This document shows positions 4,983 to 11,524 of a stretch of DNA of 11,524 nucleotides, piece by piece. The position numbers were made by a program, and so were the translations under genes. Under the pieces are notes generated by a model. It saw nothing but the letters and a program-made list of their open reading frames with translations. It searched no databases and was not told the origin of the DNA. Every line of letters starts with the position of its first letter. Within the stretch, counting starts at the first letter, position 1. The DNA is from an uncultured Gemella sp. Its GTDB lineage: Bacteria > Bacillota > Bacilli > Staphylococcales > Gemellaceae. The stretch spans positions 1 to 11,524 of the forward strand of contig CAMBPW010000025.1 in the NCBI GenBank assembly GCA_945869755.1, in the 5' to 3' direction.

Positions 4983-6731
4983 TTATTTTTTCTTTTTAGG
5001 TGCATGGATACACATATCTATACAATCTGCCATTGCTTCATACAATGCTTCTGCATAAGTAGGATGTCCGTGAATTATATCCATAACATCATCAATAGTC
5101 ATTTCTGTTTGAATAAGTGTTGATCCTTCATTAATTAATTCTGCCGCTACTGGCCCTGCAATATGAATACCTAATATTTCTCTATATTTAGTATCCATAA
5201 TTACTTTAACAAAACCTTCTCCTTGATTTGAAGCTAATGAACGACCGTTTGCTCCAAAATTGAAACGCCCAATTTTTATATCATATTTTTCACGAGCTTG
5301 ATCTTCTGTTAATCCAACCATCGCTACTTCTGGATGAGTGTAAATTGCTGCTGGTGTAGATTTAAGATCAACTTTTTTATGGTGTCCCATTGCATTTTCA
5401 GCTGCAATTTCTCCCATTTTGAATGCTGCGTGAGCTAACATTTTAACTCCGTTTATATCTCCTGGTGCATAAATTCCTGGAATAGAAGTCTCCATGTATT
5501 CGTCAACTTTAACACGACCACGTTCCATTTCAAATTTATCAGCAAGTTCTCCTAAACATTCATTATCAGGCACACGTCCAATAGATAATAATACTCTGTC
5601 AGCAACTATATCATTTCTACCTTCAATTTTAACAGTTAAATCACGACCATTGTCTTTGATTTCAAGTAGTTTAGCTCCAGTAAGAACTTCAATTCCTTGT
5701 TGCTTGAATTTTTTCTCTAATAATGCTGAAGCATCTCTATCCATATTAGCAATTAATCTATCTGCCATTTCTACAATAGTTACTTTTGTTCCAAATGTAG
5801 CAAATGCTTGCCCTAATTCTGAACCGATAACTCCACCACCAATAACTACCATTCTTGATGGCAATTCTGTAATGTCTAAAATTTCATCACTCGTTAATAC
5901 TTTTTCATTTTCCATTCCTGGAATATTAATTCTACTAACTTTTGATCCACCCGCCAAAATTATTCTATCTGCATCGATAGTTTCAGCGTCATTTACTAAT
6001 ATTTTTTTATCAGCTGTCAGTTTTCCTACTCCGTTATAAACCTTAACTCCGTAAGATTTCAATAACCCTGCAACTCCACCTGATAATGTTTTAGAAACTT
6101 TATTTTTAACATCTACAGTTTTTTCCATATCAACCGAGAATGCATCGTTTACTAATTTAATACCACGATCACGAGCTGATTTTATATGATTAATAATTTC
6201 TGCATTGTGTAAAAATGTTTTCGTTGGAATACATCCACGGTTTAAACACGTTCCTCCTAGTTCACGACTTTCTACTAAAGCAACTTTACCTCCTAATTGA
6301 GCAGCTTTAATAGCAGCAACATATCCAGCAGGTCCTCCACCGATAACTGCTACGTCAAATTCTCCTTGACGCTCTCTAAGTGGTAATTTGTCTTCTTCTT
6401 TAGTTGTTGGTACTTTTACTTCGCTAGCTACTTCAGCAACTACTTCTTGTGCAGCTGTTGTAGTTCCAGTAGCTACACCAGGAACTTCTTCTCCTGCTTT
6501 TCCAATCCATGCAATTGTTTGAACTACAGGTACTACTTCTCCTGCTTTATGTAATATTTTTAATAAAGTTCCGCTTGCTTCTGCTTCTACTTCCATATTA
6601 ACTTTGTCAGTTACGATTTCTAATAGGACTTCTCCTTCTTTTACTTCGTCTCCTTCTTGTTTAAACCATTGTACGATTTCGCCTTCTTCCATTTCGCTTC
6701 CGGCTTTTGGCATTATTACTTCTACTGCCAT
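4983..6731 (-). CDS. pdhD: Dihydrolipoyl dehydrogenase (E3) with N-terminal lipoyl domain
   Basis: E3 reoxidises the dihydrolipoyl groups of E2, passing electrons through a disulfide and FAD to NAD+. The protein is 582 aa because a biotinyl/lipoyl domain (1-80, lipoylated Lys43 in TDKVNME) and an Ala/Thr/Glu-rich linker (about 81-122) precede the E3 fold. That fold shows the FAD loop GGGPAGYVAA (131-140), the redox disulfide TCLNRGCIPTK (Cys162, Cys167), the NAD loop GGGVIGSELG (298-307), the second FAD motif YAPGD (421-425) and the catalytic pair in HGHPTYAE (His556, Glu561). ATG at 6731 is chosen: a GTG nine bases upstream in frame is part of the ribosome binding site AAGGAAGTGA (6737-6746). 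Last gene of the operon, 47 bp after pdhC. Lipoyl-bearing E3 is known in streptococci and some other bacteria. Confidence 0.97.
   Translation of the reverse strand: MAVEVIMPKAGSEMEEGEIVQWFKQEGDEVKEGEVLLEIVTDKVNMEVEAEASGTLLKILHKAGEVVPVVQTIAWIGKAGEEVPGVATGTTTAAQEVVAEVASEVKVPTTKEEDKLPLRERQGEFDVAVIGGGPAGYVAAIKAAQLGGKVALVESRELGGTCLNRGCIPTKTFLHNAEIINHIKSARDRGIKLVNDAFSVDMEKTVDVKNKVSKTLSGGVAGLLKSYGVKVYNGVGKLTADKKILVNDAETIDADRIILAGGSKVSRINIPGMENEKVLTSDEILDITELPSRMVVIGGGVIGSELGQAFATFGTKVTIVEMADRLIANMDRDASALLEKKFKQQGIEVLTGAKLLEIKDNGRDLTVKIEGRNDIVADRVLLSIGRVPDNECLGELADKFEMERGRVKVDEYMETSIPGIYAPGDINGVKMLAHAAFKMGEIAAENAMGHHKKVDLKSTPAAIYTHPEVAMVGLTEDQAREKYDIKIGRFNFGANGRSLASNQGEGFVKVIMDTKYREILGIHIAGPVAAELINEGSTLIQTEMTIDDVMDIIHGHPTYAEALYEAMADCIDMCIHAPKKKK
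6481..6731. repeat. Lipoyl-domain direct repeat, copy in pdhD
   Basis: This segment matches 7911-8161 at a constant offset of 1430 bp with about 10 mismatches in 251 bases. The part 6607-6731 (start codon plus 40 codons) is identical without exception, synonymous sites included. All mismatches fall in the half farther from the start codon. Confidence 0.97.
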
Positions 6732-6778
6732 TATTGTCACTTCCTTATACTTTATTTTATTTTGATAATTTCTTTATA

Positions 6779-8161
6779 TTATACTAATAATGAGATTGGA
6801 TTTTCTATAGCCTCTTTAAGAGTCTTCATAAATTTAGCGCCTTCTAATCCGTCTACTACACGATGATCTGCTGTTAATGTTAACATCATTATTGGTCGAA
6901 TAACTATTTCTCCATTTCTAACTACAGGTTTTTCTTGTGTAGCACTAACTCCTAATATCGCTGTATTTGGCTGATTAATAATCGGTACAAAACTGTGTAC
7001 TCCGTACATTCCAAGATTACTTATTGTGAATGTAGAATCTGCCATTTCATCTGGTTTTAGTTTTCCTTCTAATGCTTTAGTAGTTATTTCTTTTGAAGCT
7101 ACTACTAATTCTTTAAGGCTCATCTTGTCTGCACCTTTAATTACAGGCACTACTAATCCACTATCCATACCTACTGCAATTGATAAGTTTACATAGTGAT
7201 GTAAATACATTTCTTTTTCATCTTTTGATAACGACGCATTTACATATGGGTGTTTCATTAACGATTTAATTACAGCTAGAGATACAAAATCAGTAACTGT
7301 TGCTTTCTTACCAGTTTCTGCTAAAATTGTATCTAAAACTTTTTTACGTAATGCTAAAAGTTCTGTCATATCTACTTCTACATTCACTACAAATGTTGGT
7401 GCAGAGAAGTATGATTCACTCATACGTTTAGATATAACTTTACGCATTGGCGACATAGGTACTGTTTCAACAACACCCCATTGATTTTCATTTGGTTTTT
7501 TCTCTTCTTTTTTAGCAACTGGTTTTGGATCTTCTTGTTTTTTCTTAACTTCTTTTTTAACTCCACTAATAACAGCAAGAACATCTTCTTTCATTATCTT
7601 ACCATTAGGTCCAGTTCCTACTATTGACTTAATACTAATTCCTTCAAGTTCAGAAATTCTTTCTGCCAATGGAGAAATTTTAACTTTATCATTAATTTTA
7701 TAGTTTACTACGTCTTCTTTGTGAATACGCCCTTTAGCTCCACTTCCTACAACTTTGCTTAAATCTATGCCTTTCTCACGAGCATAAAATCTTGCTGCTG
7801 GTGTTGCGCGAAGACCAGAATAATCTATTTTTTCTATTTCTTTTAATGGTGTTCTGTCAACTTTTTTCTCAACGATAGTTTCAGGAGTTTTTGAAGTTGC
7901 TACCGTTCCTGAAACTTCTTCTCCAGGTTCTCCAATCCATGCAATTGTTTGGACTACAGGTACTACTTCTCCTGCTTGAGCTAATATTTTTAATAAAGTT
8001 CCACTTGCTTCTGCTTCTACTTCCATATTAACTTTATCAGTTACGATTTCTAATAGGACTTCTCCTTCTTTTACTTCGTCTCCTTCTTGTTTAAACCATT
8101 GTACGATTTCGCCTTCTTCCATTTCGCTTCCGGCTTTTGGCATTATTACTTCTACTGCCAT
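6779..8161 (-). CDS. pdhC: Dihydrolipoamide acetyltransferase (E2) of the 2-oxoacid dehydrogenase complex
   Basis: E2 is the core subunit that takes the acyl group from E1 on lipoyl-lysine and transfers it to CoA. Domains in this 460-aa protein: lipoyl domain 1-80 (Lys43 in TDKVNME); linker; a peripheral-subunit (E3)-binding domain about 118-154 beginning RATPAARFYAREKGIDL; a second, similar one about 161-198 beginning KISPLAERISELEGISI; a Lys/Glu/Pro-rich flexible linker 202-226; then the catalytic domain 232-460 with the active-site ADHRVVDG (His433, Asp437). The ATG at 8161 is chosen over an in-frame GTG at 8173, which belongs to the ribosome binding site AAGGAAGTGA (8170-8179). It lies 30 bp after pdhB. 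Resemblance of the E1 partners to streptococcal PDH favours acetyl transfer, but an acetoin-cleaving complex cannot be excluded. Confidence 0.95.
   Translation of the reverse strand: MAVEVIMPKAGSEMEEGEIVQWFKQEGDEVKEGEVLLEIVTDKVNMEVEAEASGTLLKILAQAGEVVPVVQTIAWIGEPGEEVSGTVATSKTPETIVEKKVDRTPLKEIEKIDYSGLRATPAARFYAREKGIDLSKVVGSGAKGRIHKEDVVNYKINDKVKISPLAERISELEGISIKSIVGTGPNGKIMKEDVLAVISGVKKEVKKKQEDPKPVAKKEEKKPNENQWGVVETVPMSPMRKVISKRMSESYFSAPTFVVNVEVDMTELLALRKKVLDTILAETGKKATVTDFVSLAVIKSLMKHPYVNASLSKDEKEMYLHHYVNLSIAVGMDSGLVVPVIKGADKMSLKELVVASKEITTKALEGKLKPDEMADSTFTISNLGMYGVHSFVPIINQPNTAILGVSATQEKPVVRNGEIVIRPIMMLTLTADHRVVDGLEGAKFMKTLKEAIENPISLLV
7911..8161. repeat. Lipoyl-domain direct repeat, copy in pdhC
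   Basis: Partner of 6481-6731 in the same orientation; 8037-8161 is 125 bases of perfect identity. The ribosome binding site AAGGAAGTGA is also shared upstream, although the spacer to the ATG differs (8 bases here, 5 in pdhD). Confidence 0.97.
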
Positions 8162-8191
8162 CTTTTTTCTCACTTCCTTCGTTAAAGATTT

Positions 8192-9184
8192 TTATTTTTT
8201 ATTAACTGCTTTTCTAATTGTAGCTTTGATATCTTCAACATCTGGTACAACAACATTTTCTAAGTTTTTAGCAGATGGTATGTTCGTATCAGCTCCCGCA
8301 ATACGATAAATTGGACTATCTAAGAAATCAAACGCATCGCTTTCTGCTATTCTCGCTGCTATTTCTCCACCGAATCCACCAGTTTTGAATGAATCGTGAC
8401 AAATTGCAAGTTTTCCTGTTTTCTTAACTGATTTAATAATAATTTCAGTATCTAGTGGTACTAGAGTTATTGGATCTACTACTTCAACTTCAATTCCTTC
8501 TGCTTTTAATTCTTCTGCTGCTTGTAAACTTCTCTCTAACATTCTTCCCCAAGAAACTAGAGTAATATGTTTACCTTCATGTTTAACTTCACCTTTACCG
8601 ATAGTATATACTTTACTTTCGTCTACATTACCTTTACGTCCAAATAATGCTTTTGGCTCAATGTAAATAACTGGGTTATTATCACGCACTGATGCTCTCA
8701 ATACTGAATAAATATCTTGTGCTGTTCCTGGTGCTACTACTTTTAATCCAGGAATATGGCAGAACCACGCTTCAAGTGCTTTACAGTGCTGAGCTGCCGC
8801 TCCAGTTCCAGATCCTGATGCACAACGATAAACAACAGGAACTTGAACTTCTCCTCCTAACATATAACGCATTGGGGCTGCTTGGTTTACTATAGCATCC
8901 ATTGCAATTGTTACGAAATCCATAAATGTTATATCTACTATTGGACGCATTCCTGTTGATGCTGCTCCGGCAGCTGCTCCTGCGATTGCTGCTTCACTTA
9001 TAGGTGTATCAATTACTCTTTCTGGACCAAATTCTTCAAGCATTCCTACTGTCGTTCCAAAATCTCCACCAAATATCCCTACATCTTCTCCCATAAGAAA
9101 TACTGTTTCGTCTTCACGCATTTCGGCAACCATAGCTTCTTTTATAGCTTCACGAAATGACATAACTTTAGTTTCTTTTACCAT
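8192..9184 (-). CDS. pdhB: 2-oxoacid (pyruvate) dehydrogenase E1 beta subunit
   Basis: This is the beta chain of the alpha2beta2 thiamine-diphosphate decarboxylase E1. The 330-aa length is normal. The N-terminal pyrimidine-binding domain shows MGEDVGIFGG (31-40), the cofactor-activating glutamate in DTPISEAAIAG (Glu64), and GMRPIVDITFMDF (78-90); AAQHCKALEAWFCHIPGLKVV (from Ala130) follows; the C-terminal transketolase-like domain spans about 200-325. The AAQH..ALEAW..HIPG pattern resembles the streptococcal PDH and acetoin-dehydrogenase beta chains more than the Bacillus PdhB type, from memory of those families, so pyruvate is likely but acetoin is possible. AGGAGA at 9194-9199 stands nine bases before the ATG. 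The gene begins 40 bp after pdhA and is second in the operon. Confidence 0.95.
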   Translation of the reverse strand: MVKETKVMSFREAIKEAMVAEMREDETVFLMGEDVGIFGGDFGTTVGMLEEFGPERVIDTPISEAAIAGAAAGAASTGMRPIVDITFMDFVTIAMDAIVNQAAPMRYMLGGEVQVPVVYRCASGSGTGAAAQHCKALEAWFCHIPGLKVVAPGTAQDIYSVLRASVRDNNPVIYIEPKALFGRKGNVDESKVYTIGKGEVKHEGKHITLVSWGRMLERSLQAAEELKAEGIEVEVVDPITLVPLDTEIIIKSVKKTGKLAICHDSFKTGGFGGEIAARIAESDAFDFLDSPIYRIAGADTNIPSAKNLENVVVPDVEDIKATIRKAVNKK

Positions 9185-9224
9185 AACTATTTTTCTCCTA
9201 ATTTTTTATCAATTTTCGTTAATT

Positions 9225-10205
9225 TTAGTCTGCGTAGTTATCTTCAAATGCAATTTTTGGATCTGCAAATGGTGATTCTTTTGCAAATTCTACTGCATCA
9301 TCAATTATTGCACGTGATGACTCTTCTAATTCTACTAATTCTTTTTCTGTTGCAATTCCATTTTCTAATAAGTAATTTCTATATTTTACATTTGGATCTT
9401 TTAATTTCCATTCTGCAACTTCTTCACGACTACGATACTTACCAGCATCAGATGCAGAATGCCCAAACCATCTATAAGATACAGCTTCTACTAAAACTGG
9501 ACCTTTTCCACTTCTAGCGTGTTCAATAGCTTCTTGCATTCCATCATAAACCGCCAAAACATCATTTCCATCTTCAATATATACAGATTTAATTCTATAA
9601 GAAGCTGCACGTTCAGTAATTTTTTCTACACGCATACATCTTTCTTGAGCCATTGAAATACCATATTTATTATTAATTACATAAAAAATTAATGGTAAAT
9701 CCCAGTTAGATGCCATATTTAAACATTCGTGGAAACTTCCTTCGTTAGTAGCTCCATCTCCCATACAGCAAATAACAACATTTCCTGTTTTCTTCATTTT
9801 TTGCGTAAGAGCTGCACCAGTACTTAGTCCGTGTCCACCACCAACAATACCATTACATCCCATATTTCCATTTTCTAAATCGTAGATGTGCATACTTCCA
9901 CCACGACCTTTACATTGACCAGTTTCTTTCCCAAGAATTTCTGCCATCATACGATCAATTTCTACACCTTTAGCAATAGTTTGACCATGACCACGGTGGT
10001 TAGAGAACATTAAATCTTCTTTTTTAAGTGGATAGATAGCTCCAACGTTAGCAGCTTCTTCTCCTACTGAATAATGAGTCATTCCATGAACTAAACCACG
10101 TGAATACAACTTACTCAACTCCATATCAAAGTCTCTTATAAGTAGCATTAAATGGTACATTTCCAAATGCTCTTGTTTTGTTAAATCTTTTGATGATTTC
10201 ACCAT
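9225..10205 (-). CDS. pdhA: 2-oxoacid (pyruvate) dehydrogenase E1 alpha subunit
   Basis: The alpha chain of E1 binds thiamine diphosphate and Mg2+, decarboxylates the 2-oxoacid and, with E1 beta, reductively acylates the lipoyl group of E2. At 326 aa it is of the shorter, streptococcal/acetoin-type length. The cofactor motif starts at GDGATNEGSFHE (149-160) and ends at INNKYGIS (177-184). The conserved loops SNHRGHG (68-74), GRGGSMH (100-106) and YRWFGHSASDAGKYRS (244-259, the region of regulatory phosphorylation in eukaryotic enzymes) are intact. GGAGGT at 10211-10216 stands five bases before the ATG. It is first in the four-gene operon, about 40 nt after the predicted start of transcription. 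Confidence 0.96.
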   Translation of the reverse strand: MVKSSKDLTKQEHLEMYHLMLLIRDFDMELSKLYSRGLVHGMTHYSVGEEAANVGAIYPLKKEDLMFSNHRGHGQTIAKGVEIDRMMAEILGKETGQCKGRGGSMHIYDLENGNMGCNGIVGGGHGLSTGAALTQKMKKTGNVVICCMGDGATNEGSFHECLNMASNWDLPLIFYVINNKYGISMAQERCMRVEKITERAASYRIKSVYIEDGNDVLAVYDGMQEAIEHARSGKGPVLVEAVSYRWFGHSASDAGKYRSREEVAEWKLKDPNVKYRNYLLENGIATEKELVELEESSRAIIDDAVEFAKESPFADPKIAFEDNYAD

Positions 10206-10249
10206 ACATAACCTCCAATTATATGTATAAAAAATGTTTTTACTTAACT

Positions 10250-10278
10250 ACTATACACCCATTAAAAACTAATGTCAA
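10250..10278 (-). promoter_or_regulatory. Promoter of the pdh operon
   Basis: The minus strand has a perfect TTGACA (10273-10278), a 17-bp spacer and TATAGT (10250-10255). Transcription should start near 10243, leaving a leader of about 38 nt with no evident riboswitch. Confidence 0.88.
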
Positions 10279-10306
10279 TTAAATAAGCTCAAAATATTTA
10301 ACTTGA
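10275..10306. promoter_or_regulatory. Inverted repeat overlapping the pdh -35 box
   Basis: TCAATTAAATA (10275-10285) and TATTTAAcTTGA (10295-10306, lower-case c unpaired) are inverted arms of 11 bp around a nine-base centre. The left arm covers most of the -35 hexamer, a position suited to a repressor, but it is so AT-rich that chance is possible. It fits no operator I know. Confidence 0.3.
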
Positions 10307-10470
10307 AAAACAAAAAAATGAAAACAGTTTATTTTATGAAATATTTTTTCAATATATGAAAATGTTAAAAATTTTATTTTCATAAAAAATCATTTACAAC
10401 ATTAATTTAATAATATTATTAGTTATCAACACACTGTATTAACTGTTATAACAAAAAAAGTGAAACACCT
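10302..10470. other. AT-rich intergenic stretch with inverted repeats
   Basis: No coding frame with a ribosome binding site is visible. It holds TATGAAAAT/ATTTTCATA (10355-10363 and 10376-10384, a perfect 9-bp inverted repeat), further TGAAA/TTTCA units at about 10319, 10337 and 10347, and the 14-bp palindrome TAATAATATTATTA (10408-10421). It lies upstream of the pdh promoter and downstream of the permease gene. Confidence 0.4.
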
Positions 10471-10506
10471 AAAATAAAAAGTGCAACCTTAAAATAAAAG
10501 TTGCAC
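10471..10506 (-). terminator. Intrinsic terminator of the EamA permease gene
   Basis: GTGCAAC and GTTGCAC (10481-10487, 10500-10506) form a 7-bp stem with a 12-base loop. Read on the minus strand it is followed by TTTTTATTTT. It lies about 130 bp beyond the permease stop codon and ahead of the pdh promoter. Confidence 0.7.
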
Positions 10507-10634
10507 CAAAAATATAAAAATATGTTCTTTTATAATACTAATTTGTATAGATAAGTATGTATAACATATTATTATAAGTTATTTTAATAAATTATATCAC
10601 CTTCTCAATTATATTCAAAATATTATGATTTTAG

Positions 10635-11522
10635 TTACTTTTTATTCAACACAATTACAGAAAATAAAATTATTATTGTTCCTATTAAATCATAAAAATG
10701 AAATTTTGTTCCAATAAAAATAAATGAAAATAAAATTGCTGCTATAGGTTCAAAACAAGCTATAACACTTCCTTTTACAGCACCAATATATTGAACACCT
10801 TGTAAATAAATACTAAAAGACAAAATTGTTCCGATAATTATAACTCCAAACATACATAAAAAATCAACTATAGAAAAATTATTTGGAATATAAAAACTAT
10901 TTGTAACTATTTGTATTGTTATACCCGAAAAAAACATTCCCCAACCTACAACAACTAGAGTACCATATTTAGAAATTAAAGATAACGATAAAATATTGTA
11001 AGTAGCTAAAGTTATTGCAGAAGATATACCCCAAAATAAACCTTCGTTTGAAATAATTAAGTTACTTATATTAAAATGTGTTGCAATAATAAAAGTTCCT
11101 AAAAATGAAAAAACAATTGCTAAAAATTCATTTGAAAATGGTAATCTTCTTTTTAAAAAACAATAATAAATCATTATCATTGTAGGTCCTGTATATTGCA
11201 TTACAGCCGCTGTCCCTGCATTAGTATATTTTATAGCTAAAAAGAAAGTTGCTTGACATAATCCGATACCTAAAAATGAAAAATTTATAAGTTTAAAAAG
11301 GTCTTTTTTATTTTTAAGTATTTGAAATATAGCATTTTTTTCTTTTATATATAAATATAATATAATAATAAACCCTGCATAAAATAGTCTATTACTGACT
11401 ACCCAAGTAGAATTTATTTTTGAAACATTTAGTAAATATTCTCCTAAAACTCCAGACAATCCCCAAAAAGTTGCCCCTAAAAAAGTAAATAGCAAACCTT
11501 TTTGATAATTTGTTATTTTCAT
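10635..11522 (-). CDS. EamA/DMT-superfamily permease
   Basis: This is an integral inner-membrane transporter of the drug/metabolite transporter (EamA) superfamily; the substrate cannot be told. The 295 aa contain ten hydrophobic segments at about 9-30, 41-60, 77-97, 103-122, 132-149, 160-183, 188-208, 220-240, 247-270 and 276-292, arranged as two five-helix EamA repeats. Family-like features include GATFWGLSGV (16-25), NAGTAAVMQYTGPTMIMIY ending the first repeat (101-119) and the equivalent GAVKGSVIACFEPIAAILFS (247-266) in the second. The ATG lies two bases from the window edge, so its ribosome binding site and promoter are not visible and an upstream start cannot be excluded, although the N-terminus MKITNYQKGLLFT looks complete. 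It is separated from pdhA by 429 bp and a terminator, so it is not part of that operon. Confidence 0.92.
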   Translation of the reverse strand: MKITNYQKGLLFTFLGATFWGLSGVLGEYLLNVSKINSTWVVSNRLFYAGFIIILYLYIKEKNAIFQILKNKKDLFKLINFSFLGIGLCQATFFLAIKYTNAGTAAVMQYTGPTMIMIYYCFLKRRLPFSNEFLAIVFSFLGTFIIATHFNISNLIISNEGLFWGISSAITLATYNILSLSLISKYGTLVVVGWGMFFSGITIQIVTNSFYIPNNFSIVDFLCMFGVIIIGTILSFSIYLQGVQYIGAVKGSVIACFEPIAAILFSFIFIGTKFHFYDLIGTIIILFSVIVLNKK

Positions 11523-11524
11523 AA

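Noticed and set aside
5494..6039. Open frame of 181 codons on the plus strand opposite pdhD
   Set aside because: It is the antisense of a well-conserved E3 sequence, Ser/Leu/Ile-rich as such shadows are, with no ribosome binding site or family resemblance. The same reasoning removes the plus-strand frames opposite hrcA, pdhB and pdhA and the minus-strand frames opposite def and serS.
6732..6740. GTG start for pdhD nine bases upstream (and the like GTG at 8173 for pdhC)
   Set aside because: In both genes the GTG is part of AAGGAAGTGA, a near-consensus Shine-Dalgarno sequence correctly spaced for the downstream ATG.
10423..10431. DnaA-box-like TTATCAACA near the AT-rich palindrome
   Set aside because: A single one-mismatch copy without further boxes or replication genes is expected by chance in AT-rich DNA.

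Overview
The window is a stretch of AT-rich (low-GC) Firmicute chromosome carrying core genes. The hrcA-grpE order behind a CIRCE operator, a type 2 peptide deformylase, a T-box in front of serS, and a pyruvate dehydrogenase operon whose E3 carries its own lipoyl domain, like the streptococcal operon, together suggest a Gemella- or Streptococcus-like organism. The genus is inference from remembered family resemblance; no search was possible. No mobile element, CRISPR array, rRNA or tRNA gene is visible.

Layout: (1) 1-1753, minus strand: the heat-shock genes hrcA and grpE behind a sigma-A promoter with a CIRCE operator; the expected dnaK would lie off the left edge. (2) 1784-2492, plus: def (peptide deformylase, TTG start) from a divergent promoter that mirrors the hrcA promoter. 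(3) 2520-4268, plus: a consensus promoter, a T-box leader with its terminator, serS (seryl-tRNA synthetase), then a series of hairpins ending in a strong intrinsic terminator. (4) 4439-4934, minus: luxS with its own extended -10 promoter. (5) 4947-10278, minus: a four-gene 2-oxoacid dehydrogenase operon, E1 alpha, E1 beta, E2, E3, with a clear promoter and an intrinsic terminator. (6) 10279-10634: an AT-rich intergenic stretch with inverted repeats and the terminator of the last gene. (7) 10635-11522, minus: a ten-helix EamA/DMT-family permease, with its promoter outside the window.

The four complex genes together supply one multienzyme machine: E1 decarboxylates the 2-oxoacid on thiamine diphosphate, E2 carries the acyl group on lipoyl-lysine to CoA, and E3 reoxidises the lipoyl group with FAD and NAD+. 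The most striking sequence signal is that the lipoyl domains opening E2 and E3 are near-identical DNA: 125 bp are perfectly identical and about 241 of 251 bp match, pointing to recent duplication or continuing gene conversion. E2 also appears to have two tandem E3-binding domains. Other signals are a mirror-image promoter pair between hrcA and def, a GC-rich hairpin element after grpE, a T-box bulge that does not match the usual serine tRNA discriminator base, and a possible gene remnant between serS and luxS. I found no convincing new multi-gene system; the window is mainly housekeeping DNA with some unusual details.
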